A stretch of 64,000 nt of DNA from Pseudomonas caspiana (GCF_002158995.1 NZ_LOHF01000001.1:374412-438411); one strand, 5' to 3'; shown: positions 8,827 to 18,501, counted from the stretch's first letter. A program made the numbers and translations. The notes: a model not told the origin generated them from the letters alone.

Positions 8827-9644
8827 TCTCCCGCAGACTTCAGGGACTTCAGTTGGCCGCTATGCGTCGACCAAGCCAGGCTCCCTTGAGTTGAGGCAGT
8901 AGGGGAGTATTCGCACCCTATCCAACCCCGATAGCCCGCACTGAGCAGCGCCTTGAACACTGCATCGAAGTTGATTTCCCCCGTGCCAGGCTCATGCCTC
9001 CCTGGGTTATCTGCGATCTGTACATGCGCCGCGTAAGGCAGGCTCAGCAGCATGTTCTCGATCAGATTTCCTTCACCGCGTTGGAGATGGAAGAGATCCA
9101 ACATGATCTTGATGTTTGGTAACCCAAGCCTCTCAATTACCTCACGTGCCTGGGCTTGGGTATTGAGCAAGTAGGTTGGTCGGTCGAGGATATTCAGTGG
9201 CTCAATCATCACTGTTTTTTCAATGGCTGCAGCCGCATGGGCCGCAAACGCGATGTTTTCGATGTAGCACGCCCACGCTTTCTCCTTCGTGACTTCAGCC
9301 AGGACATGGCCCGCCATCACATGGATTTGAGGGCAGCGCATCACTTCTGCGTATTCAAGCGCCTTTCCTACGCTGTCTTGGAAAGCTCCCCGCCGCTTTG
9401 GATCTACGGCTAATCCCCATTCACCAGCATCTACATCGCCAGCAGGTGTGTTCAGGCCAACGCATATCAGCGAATGCTGTTCGATCAACTCACCTACCCG
9501 ATGCAAAGGCAGTTCGTAGGGAAACCATAACTCGATGGCCTCAAATCCCAGGTTGGCGGCGGCGCCAAAACGTTTTTCGAGCTCCAAATCCTGGAACAAA
9601 ATTGACAGGTTTGCTGAGAGTCTCAGTTGTGACGGCGCGCTCAT
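8823..9644 (-). CDS. sugar phosphate isomerase/epimerase-type TIM barrel (hydroxypyruvate isomerase-like)
   Basis: The start at 9644 (MSAPSQLRL) overlaps the CoA-transferase stop as ATGA; a 14-codon longer version would lie inside that gene. About 273 residues. The order LRLSANLSILFQDLELEKRF, GFEAIELWFPYE, HVMAGH, MIEPLN, IMLDLFHLQRGEG, HVQIADNPGRHEPGTGE and GCEYSPT follows the AP-endonuclease-2/xylose-isomerase-like barrel of hydroxypyruvate isomerase and Hyi relatives, with the metal-ligand Glu, Asp, His and Glu in place. The exact substrate is unknown. Confidence 0.85.
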   Translation of the reverse strand: MSAPSQLRLSANLSILFQDLELEKRFGAAANLGFEAIELWFPYELPLHRVGELIEQHSLICVGLNTPAGDVDAGEWGLAVDPKRRGAFQDSVGKALEYAEVMRCPQIHVMAGHVLAEVTKEKAWACYIENIAFAAHAAAAIEKTVMIEPLNILDRPTYLLNTQAQAREVIERLGLPNIKIMLDLFHLQRGEGNLIENMLLSLPYAAHVQIADNPGRHEPGTGEINFDAVFKALLSAGYRGWIGCEYSPTASTQGSLAWSTHSGQLKSLKSAGE

Positions 9645-10816
9645 GAAGTAGCCCCCGACGTGTGTGGCAGGTAATCGAGCTGCCAATCATCAAAGACTTC
9701 AGCATTGTGCTGACCATGTGACGGCGCTGGGTAACGTATCCGGCAGGGGGTAGCAGACAGTTTCACCGGGAAGCCCAACATTTTTACGGTGCCATGGTTG
9801 CCGTGTGGCACATCAATAACCATCTGCTGATGAACAGTTTGAGGGCTCTGAAAGGCTTCGGACAACGGTTGGACAACTCCGCAAGGCACACCTGCATCGT
9901 TGAGCAATGTCACCCAATGCGCCTGGGAGTACTGTGCTGTGTACACACTGATAAGAGCATTGAGCTCTGATCGATGCTCCATGCGTTTCTGATTGGTAGA
10001 GAAACGAGGATCGTCAAGTAGGGACGACGCACCAATGACTTTCAAGAAGCGCTGTAATACTCCTTCAGTGCTCGGGGCTACAGCGATGGCTCCATCATTC
10101 GCAGGGAAGAGCCCATATGGAGCAGTGATTGGATGGTCGTTACCGCTTCGCACGGGAGCGTCTCCGGTGGCCAAGAAGTCCGACGCGTACCAGGCGAACA
10201 TGCTCATCAACGAGTCCACCATGGCGGCTTCAACACGTTGGCCTTTACCAGTGGTATCTCTGGCGCGCAACGCGTTGACGATACCGAATGCACAATAGAG
10301 CCCGGCAACAAGGTCTGAGATAGGTATTCCAGTCCGCAGCGGACTATCTGAAGCCGTGCCGTTCAGGCTCATAAATCCACTCATCGCTTGCGCGATGAAA
10401 TCAAACGCCGGTCTCTGGCTGTTTGGCCCTGTAGATCCATAGCCATTGATTGATGCAACAATAAGCTTGGGATTGATGGCCTCTAGACGCTCGGCACTTA
10501 ACCCCATTTTATCCAGTACACCGGGTCGGAAATTCTCAACCAGTACATCGGCTTTGCTCAGCAACTGGTTCAATTGGCGAAGGCCATCTTGAGTGCGTAG
10601 ATCCAGACATACTGAGCGCTTATTGCGATTGAACCCCGCGAAATAGGTGCTCAGTCCGTTCTGGATCGTCCCCTGACCACGTATTGGATCGCCTTCCCCA
10701 GGAGCTTCAATCTTCACCACGTCTGCACCCATGTCGCCAAGCAACATGGTGCAGAAAGGGCCTGACAAAATCCGCGTGAGGTCGACCACCTTGATACCGC
10801 TTAATGGAAGGCTCAT
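9641..10816 (-). CDS. class III (CaiB/BaiF) CoA-transferase
   Basis: 391 residues, the normal length for the family. The N-terminal motif GIKVVDLTRILSGPFCTMLLGDMGADVVKIE is diagnostic, as is RPAFDFIAQAMSG. The catalytic aspartate is D168 (in GIPISDLVAG). It moves CoA between a donor such as succinyl-CoA and a carboxylic acid. Four bases separate it from the lyase gene upstream, which suggests that it makes the CoA thioester cleaved by that lyase. Confidence 0.92.
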   Translation of the reverse strand: MSLPLSGIKVVDLTRILSGPFCTMLLGDMGADVVKIEAPGEGDPIRGQGTIQNGLSTYFAGFNRNKRSVCLDLRTQDGLRQLNQLLSKADVLVENFRPGVLDKMGLSAERLEAINPKLIVASINGYGSTGPNSQRPAFDFIAQAMSGFMSLNGTASDSPLRTGIPISDLVAGLYCAFGIVNALRARDTTGKGQRVEAAMVDSLMSMFAWYASDFLATGDAPVRSGNDHPITAPYGLFPANDGAIAVAPSTEGVLQRFLKVIGASSLLDDPRFSTNQKRMEHRSELNALISVYTAQYSQAHWVTLLNDAGVPCGVVQPLSEAFQSPQTVHQQMVIDVPHGNHGTVKMLGFPVKLSATPCRIRYPAPSHGQHNAEVFDDWQLDYLPHTSGATS

Positions 10817-10820
10817 GAGA

Positions 10821-11801
10821 TCACCCTGCTGCCGTAGCGGTAGCTTCCGCTGAGTGAAGCCGTAAGCGCGGGCCCGCTTTCATGACTTGGCCAGCTAGAG
10901 TCTTTCCAAGGAACCTTTCCATTTTTTTGGCGACACTAATGGCACGTTCCAGGTCGATACCGGTCTCGTAACCCGCTTCGTGCAGAAGGTAAATCAGATC
11001 TTCTGTGCAGATGTTGCCGGTTGCTCCTGCTGCGAATGGGCATCCACCCAAGCCGGCTACGGAAGAGTCAAAGCGTGTAATGCCTTCTTCAAGACCGACC
11101 AGCACGTTGGCCAGTCCAATCCCTCGGGTGTTGTGAAGATGCAGCGCGAGATCCACGCCTGGCACCGCTGCACGCACAGCGCGCACTAGAGCTCTGATGT
11201 TCTGCGGGGTTGCCATGCCGGTGGTGTCACTGAGGGTGATTTCAGTCACGCCAACGCGGACGTAACGACGGGCAATTTCTTGGACTTTTTCTACCGGGAT
11301 ATCGCCCTCAAACGGGCAACCAAAGGCTGTGGCCACTGCTCCAATAATCTTCATTGGCCTAGGGCGGCTGCGCAGGCTGAATGCAACCTCAGAGAGTCCG
11401 TCGAGCGTTTCCTGAAGGCTTCGGTTGAGATTCTTGCGGTTGTGGGTATTGGAGGCAGAACAAAGCAATACGGCGGCGTCCAGATCGGTCTGGATCGCGC
11501 GCTGCGCGGCTCGAAGGTTTGGCACCAAAGCAGATAGGCGGGTGTCTGAGCGACGGTTGATCCCAGCGAGAACGACTTCGGCATCGGCCAACTGCGGTAC
11601 GGCTTTGGGGGATACAAAGGAGGTGACTTCGATATTCTTCAGACCAGCGTCAAGCATATCGTTGATAAGCTCGATTTTTCTCTGCGTAGGGATGAATGTG
11701 TGTTCGATTTGCAAGCCATCCCGGGTGCCGACCTCGGTGACTTCGATGATAGGCTTGCTAGAGCTTGCCAGCGTTGCGCCTTCGTTTTGACTGTTCGTCA
11801 T
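10821..11801 (-). CDS. hydroxymethylglutaryl-CoA lyase-like enzyme
   Basis: Started at the ATG at 11801 with AGGAG upstream; about 326 residues. The motifs GTRDGLQ, HLHNTRG and GLGGCPFAAGATGNICTEDL are the active-site and signature regions of HMG-CoA lyases, including the cysteine of the GGCP loop. The family cleaves 3-hydroxy-3-methylglutaryl-CoA or related tertiary hydroxy-acyl-CoA thioesters to acetyl-CoA and a keto acid. It is the first gene of a run of six on the minus strand, divergent from a LysR gene. Confidence 0.9.
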   Translation of the reverse strand: MTNSQNEGATLASSSKPIIEVTEVGTRDGLQIEHTFIPTQRKIELINDMLDAGLKNIEVTSFVSPKAVPQLADAEVVLAGINRRSDTRLSALVPNLRAAQRAIQTDLDAAVLLCSASNTHNRKNLNRSLQETLDGLSEVAFSLRSRPRPMKIIGAVATAFGCPFEGDIPVEKVQEIARRYVRVGVTEITLSDTTGMATPQNIRALVRAVRAAVPGVDLALHLHNTRGIGLANVLVGLEEGITRFDSSVAGLGGCPFAAGATGNICTEDLIYLLHEAGYETGIDLERAISVAKKMERFLGKTLAGQVMKAGPRLRLHSAEATATAAG

Positions 11802-11939
11802 CTTGTCTTCTCCTGCTGTGTGCCCTGGTACGATCAGGCCGCCCAGGTTGCGATTGTTTTTTTGTATCCTTCCTCCAATTACCTGCCCCGAAAAGCGATC
11901 ATTAAAGCTTCCCCCCCTCTCCAAATGAGATGGCTATAG

Positions 11940-12827
11940 ATGCGTGACCTTGATACCCGTACCGCCCGCATTTTTCTCGCCGTGGCCGAGGAGGGCAGCA
12001 TTGCGAAAGCTGCTGTCCGTGAGCACATCGTGGCTTCCGCTGTGAGCAAGCGGCTGAAGGAGCTTGAACAGGCTCTGGATGTCACCTTGGTCGAGCGGAG
12101 TCAGCAGGGAATCCGTTTAACGCCCGCAGGCGAAGCTATGGCTCACCACGCACGTCAGGTGATTCGGGCGCTGGACTTGATGCGTGTGGAAATGTCGGAA
12201 TACGGGCAGGGCATTCGTGGAGTGGTGCGAGTTCGGGTCAGCGCGTCAGCGCTATCGGTAGGCTTGCCTCAACAAATACAAGAATTCCTGAAGCAACATC
12301 AGGACATCAGGCTCGATCTTGAAGAACTGGAGACTCCTCTGATCGTCAGGGAAGTAGCAGAAGGGCGTGCCGATGTCGGCGTTTGCCCTGGCCTGTTTTT
12401 TGACGATCGACTGGAGGTTTTTCCTTTCGCTGATTATCAATTGTCGATAGTTGTACCGGAGGGGCACGCCCTTAGTCATGAAGCCAGCGTGTATTATGAA
12501 CAGACGTTGATGTACGACCATGTAGAACAGCCTCGCACCACCGCTCTCGCTCAGTTAGTGGACTACGCGGCCAAGCAGAGTTCGTTACTCAAGACTGTCC
12601 GCATAAGGGTTCGGGGATTTGATGCTGTATGCCGAATGATCGGCCTCGGCATGGGAGTGGGTATCGTGCCGTCATTTCTCGCCGAGGCCTACGGAGCGAC
12701 ATACGGGCTCGCATTCGTACCGCTGCTTGACTCGTGGGCAAAGCCAAAAATCTGCGTGATCTGTCATCAACACGAAACCCTTTCACCAGCGGCGTCCGCG
12801 TTTTTGCAGTACCTCAAGCTGATCTGA
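11940..12827 (+). CDS. LysR-family regulator
   Basis: 295 residues, normal LysR length. The winged helix is at about residues 4-62 (ARIFLAVAEEGSIAKAAVREHIVASAVSKRLKELE), followed by the effector domain. It is divergent from the lyase/CoA-transferase operon with 138 bases between starts, so it most likely controls that operon and recognises its substrate or an intermediate. The AATAG/T-N11-A box could not be picked out with confidence in the gap. Confidence 0.88.
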   Translation: MRDLDTRTARIFLAVAEEGSIAKAAVREHIVASAVSKRLKELEQALDVTLVERSQQGIRLTPAGEAMAHHARQVIRALDLMRVEMSEYGQGIRGVVRVRVSASALSVGLPQQIQEFLKQHQDIRLDLEELETPLIVREVAEGRADVGVCPGLFFDDRLEVFPFADYQLSIVVPEGHALSHEASVYYEQTLMYDHVEQPRTTALAQLVDYAAKQSSLLKTVRIRVRGFDAVCRMIGLGMGVGIVPSFLAEAYGATYGLAFVPLLDSWAKPKICVICHQHETLSPAASAFLQYLKLI

Positions 12828-12879
12828 TCTGTAGCGTTTGGATGTCCACCTCTCTTCACCCCGTGTTTGAGACTCCCGT

Positions 12880-12918
12880 GGCCTCCTGGTAGTAGATGAT
12901 CATCCAATACCAGGGAGC
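12880..12918. repeat. imperfect inverted repeat
   Basis: GGCCTCCTGGTA and TACCAGGGAGCC can pair with two mismatches around a spacer containing TGATGATCA. It lies after the LysR gene, before the convergent OprD gene. There is no T-run, so it is not a standard terminator; it may be part of an old mobile end. The rest of the 190-base gap shows nothing. Confidence 0.3.
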
Positions 12919-13016
12919 CTATACCTAGCCCATCAGAGGTGACCATCGAGAATTCAAGTCACTACTGCACACATAGGCATCGATAATCTTATGGCGTGTC
13001 CTGGACAGGGTGGTTC

Positions 13017-14243
13017 TCAGAATGAGGTGAAAAGATAGCTCGCAATCAATCTCGTCTCGTCGATGTCGCGCAAGTCATCACTTCGGAAGGTCGCATTTCT
13101 GAGTCTGAGGGAGAGGCCTTTGAGCTTTCCTTGAAACGCATAACTCACGTCCACATCACGCTCCCACTCTCTGTCAGCGCCGGCTTTCTTCAATCCGTCT
13201 CCATGAATATAGGCGGTGAAGAAGCTGAGTCCGGGAACTCCTAGCGCAGCAAAATCATAGCCGTAACGAAGCTGCCAGCTACGCTCGCCTGCACTCCCGA
13301 AGTCGTGATACTGCACATAGTTGGGAAGGTAAGGGTTGTTGACGTAGGCAAAGCCGGTCGATCCCTGCATGACCTGGTACGTCGCCATCACGCTGTGGCC
13401 ATTATTCATTGAGTAGTTGAACGAGGCCGCATAGGCTCGGTTATCGACATCACCAGCCTTGGCGGCTCCGATGTCGCTGCTGGCAAAGGCACGCAGATCG
13501 GTCGTGAGGTTGCCGTTCCCTAGCGGCATGCTGTGAACCAAGCCCACATACTGTTGACGATATACGTCATCCAGCTCGCCATAGAAATAACTGGCGCTCA
13601 ACTTAGGGGTGATTCTATATGTGGCTCCCCCGAGTCGGTAAAAGTCACCGATCCCAGTCGCACGATAGCGGCCATCTTTCACAGCGATGGTGATGTCCTT
13701 CAAGTCCGTAGAATCGGGGGTAATGGTCTGGTCGAACTGCGCGAGGTTGATTGTCAATCGATCAATATCTGTCGAAGTGACTTGGAATCCCTGGAATGTC
13801 TGCGGCGTCAATCTACTATTGTTGTACTGGAGAACAGGGTATTTCGGTAGTGACATACCGTACCGAACAGTTGTATCGAATACCTTGGCTTTGACGCCGT
13901 ACCCGGCCTTTGAATATTCATCTACTGCTTCGCCAGAAGCGCGTTTTGGAAGCAGTCCACTACCTGATCGATCTGGGCTAGAGTCCAGTTTGTACCCTGC
14001 AAAGATCAACGCGTCTGCCCCGAAGCCAACTGGGCCTGATGTGTAACCAGACTCATAATTGAGCAAAAGGCCTTGGGCCCACTCTTCTCGTTTAGATACG
14101 CCTGTGCCTTGGCGAAAGTCACCATTGTAATAAAAGTTTCGGGCTTCAAGGCGGATTTTACTGTCCTCTATAAAGCCTTCCGAGAACGCGCTGTTAGCGA
14201 TGAGCGTAAGAGGGATGATGACATTTGAGAGGGAGCGATTCAT
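13017..14243 (-). CDS. OprD-family outer-membrane porin
   Basis: 408 residues with a signal peptide (cleavage near NSAFS). The mature N-terminus FIEDSKIRLEARNFYYNGDFR is the standard OprD/Occ opening, followed by repeated amphipathic strands and a C-terminal Phe (LFTSF). Family members form substrate-specific 18-strand channels for amino acids or aromatic and other carboxylates. It ends the gal-type gene run and sits beside a DctA symporter, so uptake of an aromatic or dicarboxylic acid is likely. Confidence 0.9.
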   Translation of the reverse strand: MNRSLSNVIIPLTLIANSAFSEGFIEDSKIRLEARNFYYNGDFRQGTGVSKREEWAQGLLLNYESGYTSGPVGFGADALIFAGYKLDSSPDRSGSGLLPKRASGEAVDEYSKAGYGVKAKVFDTTVRYGMSLPKYPVLQYNNSRLTPQTFQGFQVTSTDIDRLTINLAQFDQTITPDSTDLKDITIAVKDGRYRATGIGDFYRLGGATYRITPKLSASYFYGELDDVYRQQYVGLVHSMPLGNGNLTTDLRAFASSDIGAAKAGDVDNRAYAASFNYSMNNGHSVMATYQVMQGSTGFAYVNNPYLPNYVQYHDFGSAGERSWQLRYGYDFAALGVPGLSFFTAYIHGDGLKKAGADREWERDVDVSYAFQGKLKGLSLRLRNATFRSDDLRDIDETRLIASYLFTSF

Positions 14244-14245
14244 TT

Positions 14246-14253
14246 TTATTATT
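14246..14253 (-). promoter_or_regulatory. possible Hfq/Crc motif at the porin start
   Basis: The mRNA reads AATAATAA directly between the AGG of the ribosome-binding site and the ATG at 14243, matching AAnAAnAA. Binding there would block initiation, the normal mode of catabolite repression in Pseudomonas. Confidence 0.45.
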
Positions 14254-14324
14254 TTCCTGACGCAGAGTGTCGCTGCTCGGCGCTAGGCCGAACAGGACAT
14301 ACTTTTATTATTGAGGTTGAAGCT

Positions 14325-15638
14325 TTAGTGTTTGACGCTGAGTTCTTTAGCGAGCTTGTCGCGATCCAGCTCTTTTTCCCAAGCTGAGACGACCAGGGCA
14401 GCTACACCATTACCAACAAGATTGGTCATTGCCAATCCAGTCCCCATGAAACGGTGAATGCCGAGGATTAGCACCATGCCTGCCACAGGAACAAGAGGCA
14501 CAACCATCAGCGTACTGGTCAGCATCACAAAGGCGGCGCCGGAGATACCGCTGGCACCTTTGGATGTCAGCATTGCGACCACCACGAGCGTCAGCTGTTG
14601 GGTGAGTGACAGTTCGATGTTTAAAGCTTGCGCGATGAACAGAACGGCCATGGTCAGGTAGATATTGGTACCGTCCAGGTTGAACGAGTAACCGGTCGGA
14701 ATCACCAAGCCTACTACCGGCTTCGAGCAACCCAATCGCTCCATCTTCTCCATGATTTGCGGAAGTACAACTTCAGACGAACTGGTACCCAGCACCACCA
14801 ACAGTTCTTCTTTAATGTAAGCCACGAACCGGAGGATGTTGAAGCCGCAAAGCTTAGCCACAGCGCCAAGCACAACAATCACGAATAGCGCGCAGAGGAT
14901 GTAGAAGCTGCCCACCAGTTTCATGAGTGGCAGCAGAGCTGCGACGCCATAGGTGCCTACCGTGAAGGCAATCGCACCAAACGCGCCGACTGCGGAGAGC
15001 TTGGCAATGATATGAACGATCCGGAAGAAAACCGCCGAGAGACCTTCAATCATGTCGTAGACCGGCTTGCCCTTGTCGCCCATTGACGAGAGTGCGCATC
15101 CGAAGAGGATGGAGACCAAGAGGATGCACAGCACATTGCCCTCGGCAAAAGCTTGGGCGAATGTTGAAGGGATGATTCCCATCAGAAACTCGACCATGTG
15201 CATGTGTTGGGCTTTTTCTGCAAAACCCGTGACCGCTGATGCATCCAGCGAATTCACATCCACATTGAATCCCCCTCCCGGATTGAAGAGATGGCCTCCA
15301 ATCAGGCCGATGAGGAGAGAGACTGTAGAAATGACCTCGAAATAGAGAAGTGCTTTACCACCGACACGACCTACTTTCTTCAAATCGCGCATCCCTGCGA
15401 TGCCGGTTACCACTGTGCAGAAAACAACTGGGCCAATGATCATTTTGATCAGCTTGATGAAGGCATCACCCAGCGGTTTGAGATCAGCGGCAAAGGTAGG
15501 CCAGAAGTGACCGACGACTACACCTACGATGATTCCCAGTAGCACCTGGAAGTACATTGCTTTGTAGAAGGGTGGCTTTGTCTTCACTACAGAGGGTGAA
15601 GTAGCTTCGGCCTGAGCAGACGCAGGGCTGGAGTTCAT
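14325..15638 (-). CDS. dctA: DctA-type dicarboxylate/proton symporter
   Basis: About 437 residues from the ATG at 15638; a GTG twelve bases earlier is the alternative. The protein shows the DAACS family architecture: [15 protein letters not shown] in the first helix, [18 protein letters not shown], the serine-rich [20 protein letters not shown] hairpin, and the substrate region [15 protein letters not shown]. It imports C4-dicarboxylates or similar acids across the inner membrane. Close to both the LigI-like gene (40 bases upstream) and the porin, so these three may form one operon. It could carry a pathway-specific acid rather than succinate. Confidence 0.88.
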   Translation of the reverse strand: MNSSPASAQAEATSPSVVKTKPPFYKAMYFQVLLGIIVGVVVGHFWPTFAADLKPLGDAFIKLIKMIIGPVVFCTVVTGIAGMRDLKKVGRVGGKALLYFEVISTVSLLIGLIGGHLFNPGGGFNVDVNSLDASAVTGFAEKAQHMHMVEFLMGIIPSTFAQAFAEGNVLCILLVSILFGCALSSMGDKGKPVYDMIEGLSAVFFRIVHIIAKLSAVGAFGAIAFTVGTYGVAALLPLMKLVGSFYILCALFVIVVLGAVAKLCGFNILRFVAYIKEELLVVLGTSSSEVVLPQIMEKMERLGCSKPVVGLVIPTGYSFNLDGTNIYLTMAVLFIAQALNIELSLTQQLTLVVVAMLTSKGASGISGAAFVMLTSTLMVVPLVPVAGMVLILGIHRFMGTGLAMTNLVGNGVAALVVSAWEKELDRDKLAKELSVKH

Positions 15639-15656
15639 GGCTAGTCTCACTAAATC

Positions 15657-15664
15657 TTATTTTT
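15657..15664 (-). promoter_or_regulatory. possible Hfq/Crc motif before dctA
   Basis: The mRNA reads AAAAATAA (AAnAAnAA) about 20 bases before the ATG at 15638. It is the third such motif before a transporter in this half of the window. Confidence 0.35.
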
Positions 15665-15689
15665 GGAGGAATGGTCGAGCTTGTCTTGC

Positions 15690-16553
15690 TTAGCGTCCGT
15701 ATAGCTTCAGAGGGTTCTCCACCAGAAGCTTCTGACGCTTCTCTGGATCTGCGCAGAATTGAAACATCAGATCCACCAGCCCTCCGTCGTTTGGCATGTC
15801 CTTAGAGATGTTTGGATGTGGCCAGTCGGTACCCCACAAAACTCTTTCCGGAGCGATCTCAATAAGTCGCTCTGCGAAAGGTATCGCATCCTCGAACGGT
15901 CGACGACCAGCGGAGACGCGTTCTGCACCGCAGACCTTCACCCAAGCCAATGGGTTTTCCATCAGTTGTTGCAGTGCGTGGAATGGTTTCTGGTCGATGC
16001 CATCCTGGGCTTTGACTCGGCCCATGTGGTCGATGATGAAAGGTACCGGGATCCGCGCAAGCCGATCTGCGTAGGTGAGGATGTCTTGGGCATCAAGGTG
16101 CAAAACCACGTGCCATCCCAAATCTGCAAGACGATCTACGGTGCTATCGAAAACATCAAGATCGGGGGCTCCGCCCAAGTGAGCAACGAAGTTGAAACGA
16201 ACCCCACGAACACCGCCGGCATCAAGGGCTGCCAGCTGCTCATCAGATTCGGAGCCATCGACGATGGCTACACCCCGATAGCGCCCCTCGCTGCGAGCGA
16301 TGGTGTCGAGCATGGCGCGATTGTCGGTACCGTGACAGCTGGCCTGGACTATTACGCCACGGCTGAAACCGAGGTGATCGTGCAAAGACCGCAGAGCTTC
16401 GAAAGGTGCATCTGGAGGCGTATAGCTGCGGTCTTCTGCGTAGGGAAAAACCGAGGCGGGCCCAAACACATGGCAATGTGCGTCCCACGCGCCTTCTGGC
16501 AGCTTTTGCAGAGGAATGGTGGGGTGTGGATCTGGAGCGAGGCAGGATTTCAT
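15690..16553 (-). CDS. ligI: 2-pyrone-4,6-dicarboxylate lactonase-like amidohydrolase
   Basis: 287 residues, usual for the family. The opening WDAHCHVFGPASVFPYAEDRSYTP, then VIVQASCHGTDN, RGVRFNF, IDHMGR and LWGTDWPHPN (with the catalytic aspartate) match LigI-type amidohydrolases, which open the lactone 2-pyrone-4,6-dicarboxylate (PDC) to 4-oxalomesaconate. This fits the neighbouring galB, galC and galD genes, which consume that product. Cytoplasmic. Other PF04909 lactonases are possible. Confidence 0.82.
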   Translation of the reverse strand: MKSCLAPDPHPTIPLQKLPEGAWDAHCHVFGPASVFPYAEDRSYTPPDAPFEALRSLHDHLGFSRGVIVQASCHGTDNRAMLDTIARSEGRYRGVAIVDGSESDEQLAALDAGGVRGVRFNFVAHLGGAPDLDVFDSTVDRLADLGWHVVLHLDAQDILTYADRLARIPVPFIIDHMGRVKAQDGIDQKPFHALQQLMENPLAWVKVCGAERVSAGRRPFEDAIPFAERLIEIAPERVLWGTDWPHPNISKDMPNDGGLVDLMFQFCADPEKRQKLLVENPLKLYGR

Positions 16554-16668
16554 CTCGTATCCTATTAGTCGTTGTTAGTGGAATCGATAGCCCGATGGTG
16601 GGCGTCTTCCGGCCTATCAACAACTCGACCCGAGTTCTAGCAGTTATGCTGTTTTTGCATGTGTCAGG

Positions 16669-17553
16669 CTAAGGTATGCAAATCTCACGCACGAGTGCCA
16701 TCGTTTGTTCTGCGAGACGAGAGAGAGGCCTCTGCTCGAATGTGGCGACGAATATATGGGTCTGAATTGTGGGATCGACTATCTGCGCGGCTTTGAGACC
16801 TTCCAATTGGCCGTTGCTGTTGACCAGCGCGGAACGAAACAGCACTCCATAGCCCATGTCGAGATCAATCAGCTCCAGAAGGGACGGGATGCTGTCTACC
16901 TCCAGAGATATGTTGAGCTGAACCTCGTGGCGTGTTGCTTCAGTCTCGATCAAGCGCCGAATTGAATGAGGCTCACTCGGGGTGATGAGCGGAAAATTGC
17001 CCAAGTCCTTCATCTGGACAGTGGCTGGGAGCTCGGAATGCTGGCTCCCGATGAGCATCAATGGCTCAGAATGTAGGTGCTCGTATTGGAGCTGCGCATT
17101 TTGACCAGGATTGAAAAGCAGCGCGAAATCAAGTCGGCCCAAGAGCAACCACTCGCGCACCGAGTGAGTAAGGCCTTCTTTGATGCCTAAGATGCAATTC
17201 GGGAAGCGCTTGCGAAATGCCGTTACCAACGCCACGGTATGGCGCCGGGAAATGCTGGGAGGAAGGCCGATGACGACTTTGCCGGACAGGGTATCGCGTT
17301 GTTCCCGTAGGTCTTCCCGCGCTACCTGAACCTGTCTGAGAATGCCCTTACCGTGTTCAAAGAGTCGCTGCCCAGAACCGGTTAGTAATACCCCACGTCC
17401 ATTGCGCATCAGTAGATGCTCCTGGAGTTCAACCTCAAGCTGGCGAACCTGCCGACTGACGACAGACTGCGAGATGTTCAGGACAGCTGCGGCTTTGGTG
17501 AAACTGCCAAATTCCGCCACCCGTACAAAGCATTCCAGTTGCTTGAGATCCAT
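16669..17553 (-). CDS. LysR-family regulator (Nac/Cbl-like)
   Basis: 294 residues. Winged helix at residues 1-60 (MDLKQLECFVRVAEFGSFTKAAAVLNISQSVVSRQVRQLE), then the effector domain. It lies between the LigI-like gene and the DUF1932 gene on the same strand. It is probably a second regulator of the aromatic-acid genes, besides the GalR-like protein at 21198. Confidence 0.88.
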   Translation of the reverse strand: MDLKQLECFVRVAEFGSFTKAAAVLNISQSVVSRQVRQLEVELQEHLLMRNGRGVLLTGSGQRLFEHGKGILRQVQVAREDLREQRDTLSGKVVIGLPPSISRRHTVALVTAFRKRFPNCILGIKEGLTHSVREWLLLGRLDFALLFNPGQNAQLQYEHLHSEPLMLIGSQHSELPATVQMKDLGNFPLITPSEPHSIRRLIETEATRHEVQLNISLEVDSIPSLLELIDLDMGYGVLFRSALVNSNGQLEGLKAAQIVDPTIQTHIFVATFEQRPLSRLAEQTMALVREICIP

Positions 17554-17577
17554 GGGGCTCGACTCAAAGACCTTATC

Positions 17578-18501
17578 TTACCCTTTTTCTAGGGCTTCAC
17601 TTTGCTTGGCGGCTGAGCTGCCATAGAGGGTGTCGACCAATACACTCCAACTGAAGGGTTCCAGCGTCGAATATTCGATGTCCGCTTCAGCCATTGAGTC
17701 TATAAGCCCTCGTTGTGAGCTCACTATCGCCCGACTCATGTAAGCGGCAACACCGACATCGCTAACTGTCTTCGCTACCTCTTTCATCTCCTCTGATCGG
17801 CGTAGCCCGTGCTCTGCCACGCGACTGATCAGATAGTGCGGGAGATCACTGTTCCATCCCATACTTGGAAAGCTTTTGTGCAGCGACGTGAGAACTTCAT
17901 CCTCCGCATCGTACTGGCGAGCAGCGCTCAAACACTCCGTCGTGAGGGCCTCTAAGCCTTTGATCATGATGCTTCGACACATCTTGATCGCTGAGGCCAC
18001 GCCAATGGTGTTGGCGACCACGCGGGTGTTCATGCCAAGAGCGTTGAGTTGAGAGCAGACCTCATCAGAACGAGTGCCGCCGAGCAGTATGGGCGTGAGC
18101 AGTCGCTGCGGAGGAACGGGCGCCATGACAGCGGCGTCAATGTAATCAATTCCGTACTGGGCCATCACGGCTTCTACCACCCGCTTGGTTGCAGGTGCAA
18201 CGGAGTTGATATCTATGAACAACTGCCCCTTCAGCATCAGTGGAGCCGCATCCTGTGCGACCCTCAGGGCACTGTCGGCGGTCACGGCAGAAATCACCCA
18301 CTCGCCGCGCGATAGGGCAAGGGCAGCGCTATCGCAGACGGTCACGCCGCAACGTCGCCCTTTTTCGAGCAGGGCTGGTCGTTTTTTCGGGTCGTCGTGC
18401 AATCGATCATAGGTGAAAACTTCTACGCCAGCGGCAGCAAGGTCTTGCCCTAGGATGCCACCAGCTTCACCGAAGCCGATCAAGGTAAGGGTTTTGATCA
18501 T
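17578..18501 (-). CDS. NAD(P)-dependent dehydrogenase, DUF1932 type
   Basis: 307 residues. The N-terminal Rossmann motif GFGEAGGILGQDLAAAGVEVFTYD is of the 6-phosphogluconate/3-hydroxyisobutyrate dehydrogenase superfamily, and the C-terminal part (ASAIKMCRSIMIKGLEAL) is the DUF1932 helical domain. It overlaps the galD stop by four bases. In this context it could oxidise 4-carboxy-2-hydroxymuconate semialdehyde or a related hydroxy acid, but that is inference; the known enzyme for that step (LigC) is of a different family. Confidence 0.78.
   Translation of the reverse strand: MIKTLTLIGFGEAGGILGQDLAAAGVEVFTYDRLHDDPKKRPALLEKGRRCGVTVCDSAALALSRGEWVISAVTADSALRVAQDAAPLMLKGQLFIDINSVAPATKRVVEAVMAQYGIDYIDAAVMAPVPPQRLLTPILLGGTRSDEVCSQLNALGMNTRVVANTIGVASAIKMCRSIMIKGLEALTTECLSAARQYDAEDEVLTSLHKSFPSMGWNSDLPHYLISRVAEHGLRRSEEMKEVAKTVSDVGVAAYMSRAIVSSQRGLIDSMAEADIEYSTLEPFSWSVLVDTLYGSSAAKQSEALEKG

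Noticed and set aside
15759..16568. 269-residue plus-strand frame
   Set aside because: Antisense to the well-supported LigI-like gene; no domain of its own.
16669..17553. Treating this LysR gene as galR
   Set aside because: The divergent gene at 21198 is better placed and has the double-headed form; this one lies within the run on the same strand.
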